Shown here piece by piece: positions 19,175-27,490 of a stretch of DNA of 64,000 bases. A program made the translations under genes and the position numbers. The DNA comes from Pseudonocardia nigra. GTDB taxonomy: Bacteria > Actinomycetota > Actinomycetes > Mycobacteriales > Pseudonocardiaceae. Each line of letters opens with the position of its first letter. Positions within the stretch are counted from its first letter, which is position 1. The stretch is from the NCBI RefSeq assembly GCF_019396355.1, contig NZ_JAHKRK010000010.1:1-64000 (forward strand). The letters run 5' to 3'. The notes beneath the pieces were generated by a model that searched no databases, had not been told where the DNA came from, and was given only the letters and a program-made list of their open reading frames with translations.

Positions 19175-19801
19175 TCAGGCCAGCCCGTGCTCGATGGCGT
19201 AGCGCACCAGCGCAGCCCGGCCGCTGACCTGCAGCTTGCGCAGCATGTTCTGCACGTGGTTCTCCACGGTGCGCGGGGAGAGCACCAGCCGGCCGGCGAT
19301 CTGGCGGGCCGTGAGCCCCTCGACCACCAGCCGCAGCACGTCGGCCTCCCGCTCGGTGAGCCGCCGCGCACCCTCCTGCGGGTCGAGCGGCCTGCCGAAC
19401 CGCTCCAGCACGACCTCGGCGAGGCCGGGGCTGAACACCGCCTCACCGCACGCGGTGCGCGCTAGTGCATCGGCGGCCGTCCCCGCCGCCGTGACGAGAT
19501 GGCTGGTGGCGCCCGCCCGCACTGCCGCGAGGACGACGGCGTGGTCGGGCGCGGCCGACAGGGTCAGCACCCGTGCCGAGGGCACGGCCGCACTGACGGA
19601 CTCGACCGCGGACAGCGCGTCGGGGGCGGCGTCGAGGTCGACCACGACGACCTGGGGCTGCCGCTCCGTCACCACCCGGACCGCCTCCGCGGGCGCGGCG
19701 GTGGCCAGCAGCGTGACGCCCGGCCTGCGCACCATCTCCTCGGCGTGCCGGCCGACCGTGGCTGCGGCGACGAGCACCACGGTGACGGGCCGGACGATCA
19801 T
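19175..19801 (-). CDS. LuxR-family regulator with degenerate receiver domain
   Basis: A 208-residue response-regulator-like protein. The C-terminal HTH (LTEREADVLRLVVEGLTARQ and RTVENHVQNMLRKLQ) is nearly the same as that of the neighbouring regulator at 19888. The receiver keeps an aspartate (D55, VVVVDLD) but lacks the acidic pair at the start (VVLVAAATVG instead of VMVVDDHP). It also lacks the conserved lysine (SHLVTAAG instead of GYLVKSAS). It probably does not respond to phosphorylation in the normal way. A GGAGG lies 9 bp before the ATG, which supports the start MIVRPVTVVLV. Likely a diverged duplicate. Confidence 0.88.
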   Translation of the reverse strand: MIVRPVTVVLVAAATVGRHAEEMVRRPGVTLLATAAPAEAVRVVTERQPQVVVVDLDAAPDALSAVESVSAAVPSARVLTLSAAPDHAVVLAAVRAGATSHLVTAAGTAADALARTACGEAVFSPGLAEVVLERFGRPLDPQEGARRLTEREADVLRLVVEGLTARQIAGRLVLSPRTVENHVQNMLRKLQVSGRAALVRYAIEHGLA

Positions 19802-19887
19802 GTCGGTGATCCTCCCAAGGAGGGATGGCCGGCGGAGGCCGTTCGCGTGTGACCACCCGTTCAGCCGTACCCCGTCACCATCAGTGA

Positions 19888-20547
19888 TCACTCGTCGGCG
19901 AGGCCCTGCTCGATCGCGTACCGGACGAGCTGCGCGCGGTTGTGCAGCTGCAGCTTGCGCAAGGTGTTCTGCACGTGGCTCTCGACGGTGCGGTGCGACA
20001 CGACGAGCCGCTCCCCGATCTGCTTCGCGGTGAGTCCCTTGGCCACCAGCCGCAGCACCTCCGTCTCCCGGTCGGTGAGCGCGGGCGCCGCGCCGTCCGG
20101 CCCCGGCGGCTCCCCGGCCAGGCGCCGGTACTCTCCGAGCACGAGCCCCGCGAGTCCGGGTGTGAACACGGGGAAGCCATCGGCCGTGCGGCGGACGGCC
20201 GCGAGCAGCTCCTCGGCACTCGCCGACTTCACCAGGTAGCCGGTGGCGCCCGCCTTCACCGCCTCCAGGACGTCGGTGTGCTCACCGCTGGCCGAGAGCA
20301 CGAGGACCTTCGTGTCGGGCAGCTTCGCGAGGATGCCCTCGATCGCCGCGACGCCCGAGGTCGCCCCCAGGTTGAGGTCCATCAGCACCACCCGCGGCCG
20401 GGCGGCGGGCGCGATCCGCACCGCGGCGTCCGCGTCGGGCGCCGTGGCGACGACCTTCAGTCCGCGCTCGGTCAGGTCGCGCGCCACCCCCTCCCGCCAG
20501 ATCGGGTGGTCGTCCACGACCATCACCGTGATCTCGCCGTCCGTCAT
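19888..20547 (-). CDS. NarL/LuxR-type response regulator (MacR-like)
   Basis: DNA-binding partner of the sensor kinase encoded just upstream. Receiver: acidic pair D12-D13 (VVDDHPIWREG), phosphoacceptor D57 (LMDLNLGATSG), S86 (LSAS) and K107 (YLVKSAS). Linker, then LuxR HTH (LTDRETEVLRLVAKGLTAKQ) in the last 65 residues. The 219-residue length is standard. ATG at 20547 overlaps the kinase stop by 4 bases (ATGA), so kinase and regulator are co-translated. Targets cannot be deduced from this window. Confidence 0.93.
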   Translation of the reverse strand: MTDGEITVMVVDDHPIWREGVARDLTERGLKVVATAPDADAAVRIAPAARPRVVLMDLNLGATSGVAAIEGILAKLPDTKVLVLSASGEHTDVLEAVKAGATGYLVKSASAEELLAAVRRTADGFPVFTPGLAGLVLGEYRRLAGEPPGPDGAAPALTDRETEVLRLVAKGLTAKQIGERLVVSHRTVESHVQNTLRKLQLHNRAQLVRYAIEQGLADE

Positions 20548-21695
20548 GTCCTCACCTTCCGCGGGATCCTGACGATCCACTCGGTGCCGCGGTCCGGCCC
20601 GGTGTCGCAGGTGATCGTTCCTCCCAGGTCGAGCACGCGGCCGCGCATGGAGCGGGCCACGCCGAGCCTGCCCTCGGCCTCGGCGGCGGCCAGCCGGCCG
20701 CCGGGGATCCCGGGACCCTCGTCGCGCACGCTGATCTCGATGCCGTCGCCCAGGTCCTCGAGCAGCACCCACGCCGGCGCGTCCGGCCCGACGTGCAGCG
20801 CCACGTTCGCCAGTGCCGCTCCGACCACGCGGCTGAGCTCGTCGACGACGGGGGCCGGGAGCTCGACGGGGTGCGCCGGCGTCGAGACGCTGACCCGCGC
20901 CGACGCCAGCATCCGCAACGCCGCGGCGAGGTCGCGCCTGCCGTGCGCGTCGACGAGCGCCGGCCCGGTCGTCAGCAGCGTGCGCAGGGCGAACTCCTGT
21001 TCCCCGGCGATCGCGCCGAGCTCGCCCGCGGCGCCGCCGAGCTCCGCGCCGCGCCGCCGCACGAAGCCGAGCACCTGCAGCACCCCGTCGTGCACGGCCC
21101 TGGCCAGGCGTTCCCGCTCCGACGCCGCGGCCTCGGCGGCGATCGCCTCCCGGAGCCGTTCCGCGGAGCGGCGCAACACGGTGGAGGCGAAGCCGATCGT
21201 CAGCCCGGCCAGCGCGAGGAGCTGGATGTCGGCGAGCTCGGCCTGCAGCCGCGCCTGGAACACCACGAGCGCCGCCGACACCGCCGCCGCCCCCGCCAGG
21301 CCGCCGGGCACGCCGAACGCGATCGCGCAGGCGAGCACGGCGGCGGGCGTCCAGATCGAGCCCATCACCGGGGCGTCCTGGGCGAGCTGCGCCGGGGTCT
21401 GCACCAGCGGCGTGGTGCCCATGATCGCCACGGTGACCACGACGTCGACGACCGCGAGCCGCCCGCGCCGCTTCCGGAGAGCGGGCCGGGAACCGAGGTA
21501 GGCGTACCCGGTGAGAGCGGTCCACAGGGTCATCGCCCCGAGCACGGCGACCGCGCCCAGCGGGGAGGCGTACTCGTCGAGGGCGAGCAGGACCCCGACG
21601 ACGGCGCTGACCAGCGTCAGCACCCGGTAGAAGAGCATGCCGCGCCAGAGCGACTCGAGCGGCCGCTCGGTGTCGGCGGCCGTGGGGGCGGTCAT
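20544..21695 (-). CDS. MacS-family sensor histidine kinase
   Basis: Membrane sensor of 383 residues. About four or five hydrophobic segments lie in residues 20-175 (for example VLTLVSAVVGVLLAL and VVDVVVTVAIMG). The HisKA_3 phosphoacceptor is H202 in ERERLARAVHDGVLQVLG. The HATPase domain has a divergent N-box (VVGAALANVALHVG) and the G box DEGPGIPGGRL. The N-terminal ESLWRGMLFYRVLTL and EYASPLGAV pattern agrees with MacS kinases, as I recall that family. Signal unknown. First gene of the kinase-regulator pair. Confidence 0.88.
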   Translation of the reverse strand: MTAPTAADTERPLESLWRGMLFYRVLTLVSAVVGVLLALDEYASPLGAVAVLGAMTLWTALTGYAYLGSRPALRKRRGRLAVVDVVVTVAIMGTTPLVQTPAQLAQDAPVMGSIWTPAAVLACAIAFGVPGGLAGAAAVSAALVVFQARLQAELADIQLLALAGLTIGFASTVLRRSAERLREAIAAEAAASERERLARAVHDGVLQVLGFVRRRGAELGGAAGELGAIAGEQEFALRTLLTTGPALVDAHGRRDLAAALRMLASARVSVSTPAHPVELPAPVVDELSRVVGAALANVALHVGPDAPAWVLLEDLGDGIEISVRDEGPGIPGGRLAAAEAEGRLGVARSMRGRVLDLGGTITCDTGPDRGTEWIVRIPRKVRT

Positions 21696-21739
21696 GGCCC
21701 CATCCTCGCCGAGCGGCCGCGCCGCCCGGATCAGTAGGC

Positions 21740-22696
21740 CTACGGGTTCTTAGTACCGGTGACGAGCGCGTTGTAGAACCACCCTCGCGGCACGACCCGC
21801 GACAGCACGTTCGCGTCCAGCCAGGACAGCCGCTGCCAGCTGCGGTAGGCGAACATCGCCCAGCCCATCCCCAGCTTCCCCGGCGGCACGGCGGCCTCGA
21901 ACGTGCGCACCGGCCAGCCGAGCATGGCGGCGGTGAACTCCTCGGTGACGACCCGGACGTCGCGGGCGCCCGCCCGCCGGGCGGTGTCCTCCAGCTGCGC
22001 CGGGTCGAACGTGTGGATGTCGACGACGGCCTCCAGGGCCGCAGCGCGCGAGGACTCGTCGAGCTCCTCCTGCGGGCGGCGCCACCCCTGCAACGGAGGG
22101 AGCCGGGTGATCGTCGTGGTGGCCTTCCACGTGAGTGCCCCGAGGCGGCGGGCGTAGAAGTCGCCGACCGTGGTGGGTTCGCCGGCGAACACGAACCGGC
22201 CGCCGGGCTTGAGCACCCGCAGGACCTCGCGCAGGGCGAGCTCGACGTCCGGGATGTGGTGCAGCACCGCGTGCCCCACCACCAGGTCGAACGTGGCGTC
22301 GTCGTAGGGGATCCGCTCGGCGTCGGCCACCCGGCCGTCCACGTCGAGGCCGAGGTGCTCGGCGTTGCGCAGCGCGGCCTGCACCATGCCCGGGGACAGG
22401 TCGGTGACCGAGCCACGCTTCGCCAGGCCGGCCTGCATCAGGTTGAGCAGGAAGAACCCGGTGCCGCTGCCCAGCTCAAGCGCGCGCTCGTAGGGCCAGT
22501 CCGCGTCGCCCGCGGCGTAGCGGAAGCGGTCGGCCGCGTAGGTGATGCAGCGCTCGTCGTAGGAGATGGACCACTTGTCGTCGTAGGTCCCGGCCTCCCA
22601 GTCGTGGTAGAGGACGTTGGCCAGCTTCGGGTCCTGCCGGGCGGCCGCCACCTCCTCGGCGGTGGCGTGCGGGCGCGGCGCCGGGTCCGTACTCAT
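21740..22696 (-). CDS. Class I SAM-dependent methyltransferase (Rv3038c-like)
   Basis: 318 residues. After an N-terminal ATAEEVAAARQDPKLANVL segment with YHDWEAGTYDDKWSISYDER, the SAM loop is ALELGSGTGFFLLNL, then VADAERIPYDDATFDLVVGH and HHIPDVELALREVLRVLKPG. The WSISYDER stretch is characteristic of an actinobacterial group which, as I recall, includes Rv3038c. Substrate unknown; position at the edge of the methylglucose polysaccharide locus makes a polysaccharide or lipid acceptor possible. The ATG at 22696 faces the divergent Uma2 gene across only 35 bp. Confidence 0.87.
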   Translation of the reverse strand: MSTDPAPRPHATAEEVAAARQDPKLANVLYHDWEAGTYDDKWSISYDERCITYAADRFRYAAGDADWPYERALELGSGTGFFLLNLMQAGLAKRGSVTDLSPGMVQAALRNAEHLGLDVDGRVADAERIPYDDATFDLVVGHAVLHHIPDVELALREVLRVLKPGGRFVFAGEPTTVGDFYARRLGALTWKATTTITRLPPLQGWRRPQEELDESSRAAALEAVVDIHTFDPAQLEDTARRAGARDVRVVTEEFTAAMLGWPVRTFEAAVPPGKLGMGWAMFAYRSWQRLSWLDANVLSRVVPRGWFYNALVTGTKNP

Positions 22697-22731
22697 GAGT
22701 AGGAGCGTAAACGGGCCTACCATTCCGCCTG

Positions 22732-23304
22732 ATGGTGGACGCACACGCGGTCGAGGTGCCCTCCGGCGGCTGGACGGTCGACGACCTGGACAGCTGGCCG
22801 GAGTCACACGTGCGCTACGAACTGACCGACGGGGCCCTCACCGTGTCACCCTCACCGTCCAGCCTGCACCAGGCCGTGTCCGGTCGGCTGTTCGCGCGGC
22901 TGGACGCGGTCGCCCCGGCGCCGCTGGCCGTCACCCAGGCCGTGGAGATCCGCTTCGCCCGGCAGCTGACCCGCGTTCCGGATCTGCTCGTCGTGCACTC
23001 AGACGAGCCGGGGCGGCACTGGTTCGCCCCGGCCGAGGTACTGCTCGCCGTCGAGATCGAGTCCCCGGGCTCGCACACGGAGGACAGATTCACCAAGCCG
23101 GCGATCTACGCTCGGCACGGCATCCCGCACTTCTGGCGCATCGAACTCGACCCGCTGCGGGTGCGCGTGTTCCGGCCGGGCCACGGGGACCGCTACGAGG
23201 AAGCCGAGCCGATCGACGAGGAGCGACTCAAGGTCGGCGAGCCGTTCCCCGTCGACCTCGCGCTCGCCGACATCCTCCCGGGATGGGCCCGGCGCGCCGA
23301 ATGA
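22732..23304 (+). CDS. Uma2 / DUF820 family PD-(D/E)XK-like protein
   Basis: A 190-residue protein of the Uma2 family, which has a restriction-endonuclease fold and unknown biological role. Seen are the N-terminal WTVDDLDSWPESHVRYELTD and the putative metal-site residues in RVPDLLVVHSDE and LAVEIESPGS, followed by KPAIYARHGIPHFWRIE. Such genes are abundant in cyanobacteria and actinobacteria and are often mobile. It lies between the divergent methyltransferase and the convergent enoyl-CoA hydratase, whose stop abuts its own. It is absent from the M. tuberculosis order I recall, so it is probably a later insertion. Confidence 0.88.
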   Translation: MVDAHAVEVPSGGWTVDDLDSWPESHVRYELTDGALTVSPSPSSLHQAVSGRLFARLDAVAPAPLAVTQAVEIRFARQLTRVPDLLVVHSDEPGRHWFAPAEVLLAVEIESPGSHTEDRFTKPAIYARHGIPHFWRIELDPLRVRVFRPGHGDRYEEAEPIDEERLKVGEPFPVDLALADILPGWARRAE

Positions 23305-24084
23305 TCAGCGCCCGGTGAACCGCGCCTTGCCCGGCCCGCTCTCCACGAACGAGGTCATGCCGGTCTGCCGGTCCTCCGTGGCGAACAGCGCCGCGAACAT
23401 CTCGGCCTCCAGATCCAGACCGGTGCGCAGGTCGACGTCGAGTCCGCCGTCGATCGCCTTCTTCGCGGCCGCCAGCGCCACGGCGGGACCGTTCGCGAAC
23501 TGCTCGGCCCACCGCCGGGCGGCGGCGTAGACCTCGTCGGCGGGCACCACCTCGTCCACGAGCCCGATGGCGAGTGCCTCCTCCGCGCCGACCATCCGAC
23601 CCGTGAAGATCAGGTCCTTGGCCCGCGCCGGGCCGATCAGCCGCGCCATCCGCTGGGTGCCGCCGCCGCCGGGGATGATCCCCAGCAGGATCTCCGGCTG
23701 CCCGAGCTTGGCGTTGTCGCCGCAGACCCGCCGGTCGCAGCCCAGCGCCACCTCCATACCGCCGCCGAGCGCGTAGCCGGTGATCGCGGCGACCGTCGGC
23801 TTCGGGACTTCCGACAGCGCCCCGAAACAGGCCGAGAGCCTGCGCGCGACCGGCGCCATGTCCGCGTAGGACATGCCGGCCATCTCCTTGACGTCGGCGC
23901 CGGCGGCGAACACCTTCTCGCCGCCGTACACGATCACCGCGCGCACGTCGGCCCGCCGCGTGGCCTCCTCGGCACACGCCTTCAGCTCCTCCTGGACCTG
24001 CCGGCTGAACGCGTTCATCGGTGGCCGTTCCAGCCGGATCGTGCCGATGCCGCCGTCGACCTCAAGGTTCACGAATTCGCCCAC
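23305..24084 (-). CDS. Enoyl-CoA hydratase/isomerase family (EchA17-like)
   Basis: Crotonase-fold protein of about 259 residues. The oxyanion-hole segments are KVFAAGADVKEMAGM and ALGGGMEVALGCD; the catalytic-glutamate region reads KLGQPEILLGIIPGGGGTQ (first Glu present) with the second acid near GLVDEVVP. This fits 2-enoyl-CoA hydration in beta-oxidation. The start is uncertain: GTG at 24084 (VGEFVNLEVDGG) aligns with the EchA17 N-terminus as I recall it, and a GTG three codons upstream has GAGG at better spacing. The longer frame runs into the dispersed hairpin and is rejected. Counterpart Rv3039c. Confidence 0.9.
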   Translation of the reverse strand: MGEFVNLEVDGGIGTIRLERPPMNAFSRQVQEELKACAEEATRRADVRAVIVYGGEKVFAAGADVKEMAGMSYADMAPVARRLSACFGALSEVPKPTVAAITGYALGGGMEVALGCDRRVCGDNAKLGQPEILLGIIPGGGGTQRMARLIGPARAKDLIFTGRMVGAEEALAIGLVDEVVPADEVYAAARRWAEQFANGPAVALAAAKKAIDGGLDVDLRTGLDLEAEMFAALFATEDRQTGMTSFVESGPGKARFTGR

Positions 24085-24106
24085 GCCCGGCACCCTACGG
24101 CCTCGC

Positions 24107-24159
24107 TGCAGCAAAGCCACTTTCCTGCAACGAGGTTGCGTGAAAGTGGCTTTGCTGCA
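24107..24159. terminator. Perfect 17-bp hairpin of the dispersed family
   Basis: Arms TGCAGCAAAGCCACTTT (24107-24123) and AAAGTGGCTTTGCTGCA (24143-24159) pair without mismatch. The 19-base loop contains its own small stem (GCAAC / GTTGC). It stands between the stop of the ABC ATPase gene (24181) and the start of the enoyl-CoA hydratase, both on the minus strand. It most likely ends the ABC transcript. Same core as the hairpin at 27388. Confidence 0.85.
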
Positions 24160-24180
24160 ACGGCGGCGGCGGGTTCGGGG

Positions 24181-24966
24181 TCAGCGCAGCCATGCCGTGT
24201 AGCGGCCCCGCCTGCGCTGGACGGCCAGCGGCATGCCGAACGTGGCCGACAGGTTCTCGTCGGTCAGCACGTCGTCGAGCAGCCCGGCGGCCACCACGCC
24301 GCCCTCCCGCAGCAGCAAGCCGTGGCTGTAGCCGACCGGGATCTCCTCCACGTGGTGGGTGACCAGCACGGACGCCGGCGCGTCGGCGTCGGCGGCCAGC
24401 GCGGTGAGCCGGGCGACGAGGTCCTCGCGGCCCCCGAGGTCGAGCCCCGCCGCGGGCTCGTCGAGCAGCAGCAGCTCGGGGTCGGTCATCAGCGCGCGGG
24501 CGATGAGCGTGCGCTTGCGCTCGCCCTCGGACAACGTGCCGTACATGCGCTCGGCCAGGTTGCGCACGCCGAGCGCGTCGAGCAGGTACTCGGCCCGGTC
24601 GGTGTCGGCCGACTCGTAGTCCTCCCGCCAGCGCCCGAGCACCCCGTACCCGGCGCTCACCACGACGTCGCGCACCAGCTCGTCACCCGGCACGCGCCCG
24701 TTGAGCGCCGCCGAGCAGAGCCCGATCCGGGTGCGCAGCTCGAAGATGTTGACCCGGCCCATCCGCTCGCCGAGCACGTGCACGGTGCCCGACGTCGGGT
24801 GCAGCTCGGCGGCGGCCAGCCGCAGCAGGGTCGTCTTGCCCGCGCCGTTCGGCCCGAGCACGACCCAGCGCTCGTCCAGCTCGACCGACCAGTCCACGTC
24901 GTGGAGCAACGCCGTGCTCCCGCGCCGGACGGCCACGTCCTCCATCCGGAGGACGAGATCGGTCAT
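24181..24966 (-). CDS. ABC transporter ATP-binding protein (Rv3041c-like)
   Basis: A single ATPase of 261 residues: Walker A LGPNGAGKTTLLRL, signature TLSEGERKRTLIARAL, Walker B ELLLLDEPAAGLD, switch histidine in VLVTHHVEEIPVG. The family resembles the ModF/YlmA-like ATPases found without a dedicated permease nearby; none is seen here. The ATG at 24966 (MTDLVLRMEDVAV) is chosen, and a 78-codon upstream extension across the divergent promoter is rejected. Divergent from glgX. The transported substrate, if any, is unknown. Confidence 0.92.
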   Translation of the reverse strand: MTDLVLRMEDVAVRRGSTALLHDVDWSVELDERWVVLGPNGAGKTTLLRLAAAELHPTSGTVHVLGERMGRVNIFELRTRIGLCSAALNGRVPGDELVRDVVVSAGYGVLGRWREDYESADTDRAEYLLDALGVRNLAERMYGTLSEGERKRTLIARALMTDPELLLLDEPAAGLDLGGREDLVARLTALAADADAPASVLVTHHVEEIPVGYSHGLLLREGGVVAAGLLDDVLTDENLSATFGMPLAVQRRRGRYTAWLR

Positions 24967-25060
24967 ATCGCTTCGCTCGGTATCGATGCTCGCTCCGCTG
25001 TCGGTGATCAACGACTCACGGGAGGGTCCAGGCGCAGCCACCCCCCTATCCTCGCGGATC

Positions 25061-27067
25061 GTGCCGGTCTTCCCCCTGGGTGCCCACGCCGATGCGGGCG
25101 GCGTGCGCTTCGCCGTGGCCTCCACCAGTGCAGATGCCGTCGAGGTGTGCCTCGTGGACGGCCCGGACGGGGAGCTGACGGAGCGCCGGGTCGCCCTCAC
25201 GGAACGGACCTTCGGTGTCTGGCACGGGTACCTGCCCGGCGTCGCCCCGGGGCAGCGGTACGGCTACCGGGTGCACGGCCCGTACCGGCCGTGGGACGGC
25301 GTCCGGGCCAACCCGGCCAAGATCCTCGTCGACCCCTATGCCCGCCGGATCACCGGCCGCGTCACCGACCTGCGCGCGGCGAGGGGATGGGCCGCCGACC
25401 CGATGACGGGGCCCCCTAGCCCGGTCGACTCGCTCGGGCACGTGCCCCTGTCGGTCGTCACCGGCCCCGACGTGCCGGCCCCGGGCCCGCGCCCGGACGT
25501 CCCGTGGTCGGATACGGTGATCGCCGAGCTGCACGTGCGCGGCTACACCCGGCAGCACCCGGAGGTCCCGCCGGAACAGCGCGGCACCTACCTCGGGCTC
25601 GCGCACCCGGCCGTCATCGAGCACCTGACCCGGCTCGGCGTCACCGCGGTCGAACTGCTGCCCGTGGCCGCCATCGCCGACGAGCCGCCGCTGCTGGACC
25701 GCGGCCGCTCGAACTACTGGGGCTACGCCACGCTCGGCTTCCTCGCCCCCCACGCGGGCTACGCGAGCGTGCCGGGCGCGGAGATCGAGGAGTTCCGCAC
25801 CATGGTCGCCGCGCTGCACGCCGCGGGGATCGAGGTCATCCTCGACATGGTCCCCAACCACACCGCGGAGGGTGGGGTCGGCGGCACCACGCTGTCCTAC
25901 CGCGGCCTCGACGCCCGGGCCTACTACTGCATCGGCGGCAACGGCTACGACGCCGACATCACCGGCACCGGCAACACCCTCGACTCCGGCTCCCCGACGG
26001 TCGTCCGGCTGGTGTGCGACGCGCTGCGGCACTGGGTCACGGCCTTCGGCGTCGACGGGTTCCGCATCGACCTCGCCAGCGTGCTCGGCAGGCCCCGCTC
26101 CGGCGGCTTCGACCCGAACGCGCCGCTGCTGACGGCCATCGCGGTCGACCCGGTGCTGTCCCAGGCCAAGCTCATCGCCGAGCCCTGGGACGCCACGGGC
26201 GAGGGCTACCGCGTCGGCGGCTTCGGGGTGGCGTGGTCGGAGTGGAACGGCCGTTACCGCGACGCGGTGCGCGACTTCTGGCGTGGCCACGGCGGCATCG
26301 GCGAGGTCGCCTCCCGGCTCACCGGCAGCTCCGACGTCTACAAGATGTCCGGACGGCGGCCGTGGGCGTCGATCAACTTCGTCACCGCCCACGACGGCTT
26401 CACGCTGCGCGACCTCGTCTCCTATGAGCGCAAGCACAACGAGGCCAACGGGGAGGGCAACCGCGACGGCACCGACGACAACCGCTCGCAGAACTTCGGC
26501 GTGGAGGGCGAGACGTCCTCACCGGTGATCGTCTCGCGGCGGCTGGCGGCGGCGCGGGCCATGCTCGGCACCCTGCTGCTGTCGACCGGCACACCGATGC
26601 TGCTCGGCGGCGACGAGCTGTGGCGCACCCAGGGCGGCAACAACAACGCCTACTGCCTCGACGACCCCACCTCGTGGGTCGAGTGGCCCGCCGACGGGCC
26701 CGCGGCGTCGCTGACGGCGTTCACCGCGCGCGTAGCGGAGATCCGCCGCAGCTCCCCCGCCCTGCACCGGGACCGGTTCTACCGCGACGGCGAGGTGCTC
26801 TGGTGGCACCCCGCGGGCCGTCGGATGGGCGGGCACGACTGGCACGACGCCGGCCTGCGCAGCCTCGGGCTGCTGCGCGCGAAGTGGCTGCTGCTCCTGC
26901 ACGCCGGTCCCGACGCCGTGCCCGCGACGCTGCCGCCCGGCGGACCCTTCACACCGGTGCTGGACAGCACCAGGGCCGACGGCGTGCCGGTCAGCTGCCG
27001 CTCACTGCCCGCCGGGACCACCATCACGCTGCCCCCGCGCTCGCTGCTGCTGCTGTGCGGCGCCTGA
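25061..27067 (+). CDS. glgX: Glycogen debranching enzyme GlgX/TreX (GH13_11)
   Basis: Isoamylase-type enzyme that cleaves alpha-1,6 branches, mainly of phosphorylase limit dextrins. 668 residues: an N-terminal CBM48-like domain (FPLGAHADAGGVRFAVAS), then the GH13 barrel. Barrel motifs are DMVPNHT, GFRIDLASV with nucleophile D337, IAEPWD with acid/base E374, and FVTAHDGFT. The C-terminal beta domain ends LPPRSLLLLCGA. The GTG start VPVFPLGAHADAGG follows a spurious 120-codon open frame. It sits beside glgP with convergent orientation, which fits glycogen breakdown by the two enzymes together. Confidence 0.95.
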   Translation: MPVFPLGAHADAGGVRFAVASTSADAVEVCLVDGPDGELTERRVALTERTFGVWHGYLPGVAPGQRYGYRVHGPYRPWDGVRANPAKILVDPYARRITGRVTDLRAARGWAADPMTGPPSPVDSLGHVPLSVVTGPDVPAPGPRPDVPWSDTVIAELHVRGYTRQHPEVPPEQRGTYLGLAHPAVIEHLTRLGVTAVELLPVAAIADEPPLLDRGRSNYWGYATLGFLAPHAGYASVPGAEIEEFRTMVAALHAAGIEVILDMVPNHTAEGGVGGTTLSYRGLDARAYYCIGGNGYDADITGTGNTLDSGSPTVVRLVCDALRHWVTAFGVDGFRIDLASVLGRPRSGGFDPNAPLLTAIAVDPVLSQAKLIAEPWDATGEGYRVGGFGVAWSEWNGRYRDAVRDFWRGHGGIGEVASRLTGSSDVYKMSGRRPWASINFVTAHDGFTLRDLVSYERKHNEANGEGNRDGTDDNRSQNFGVEGETSSPVIVSRRLAAARAMLGTLLLSTGTPMLLGGDELWRTQGGNNNAYCLDDPTSWVEWPADGPAASLTAFTARVAEIRRSSPALHRDRFYRDGEVLWWHPAGRRMGGHDWHDAGLRSLGLLRAKWLLLLHAGPDAVPATLPPGGPFTPVLDSTRADGVPVSCRSLPAGTTITLPPRSLLLLCGA

Positions 27068-27085
27068 GGGAGGTACCGTCGCACC

Positions 27086-27307
27086 GTGCCGCGCTACGAC
27101 TTCCGCTGCCGTGAGTGCTCGCAGACCTTCGAGGTCAGCCGCCCCATGAGTGCTGCCGGGGATCCGGCGCCCTGCCCGGCGGGCCACGCCGACACCGTCA
27201 AGCTGCTCAGCACGGTGGCGGTCGGCGGACGGAGCACGGGCGGCCCCGCAGCCGTCCCCGCAGCGGGTGGCGGCGGCTGCTGCGGGGGCGGCTGCTGCGG
27301 CGGCTGA
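27086..27307 (+). CDS. FmdB-family zinc-ribbon protein
   Basis: 73 residues: VPRYDFRCRECSQTFEVSRPMS with the first Cys pair C-x2-C, then PCPAGHADTVKLLS as the second half of the ribbon, and a glycine/cysteine-rich tail (GGGGCCGGGCCGG). The second pair is Cys/His rather than Cys-x2-Cys. FmdB proteins are small putative regulators of unknown target. GTG start 18 bp after glgX, with GAGGGAGG near the glgX stop serving as ribosome-binding site, so it is probably co-transcribed with glgX. Confidence 0.88.
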   Translation: MPRYDFRCRECSQTFEVSRPMSAAGDPAPCPAGHADTVKLLSTVAVGGRSTGGPAAVPAAGGGGCCGGGCCGG

Positions 27308-27387
27308 CCGCGCAAGAGCCACACCCCCACGGCCAGCGTCCGTCACTCACCGCTACCGCCTCCCCGCGCCCACCCCGCCCCCGAGTT

Positions 27388-27438
27388 GCAGCAAGGTGGC
27401 TTTACTGCGGTCTCATGGCAGCAAAGCCACCTTGCTGC
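27388..27438. terminator. 21-bp hairpin of the dispersed family between convergent genes
   Basis: Arms at 27388-27408 and 27418-27438 pair with one mismatch around a 9-base loop; the core is CAAGGTGGCTTT / AAAGCCACCTTG. It lies between the FmdB gene and the glgP stop, so it can end transcription from both directions. Closely related to the hairpins at 24107 and 47786. Confidence 0.85.
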
Positions 27439-27490
27439 GACAGGGCACGACGGCCGGGGGACACAGCGCGTGACCGGGTCGCCGGTCCGG

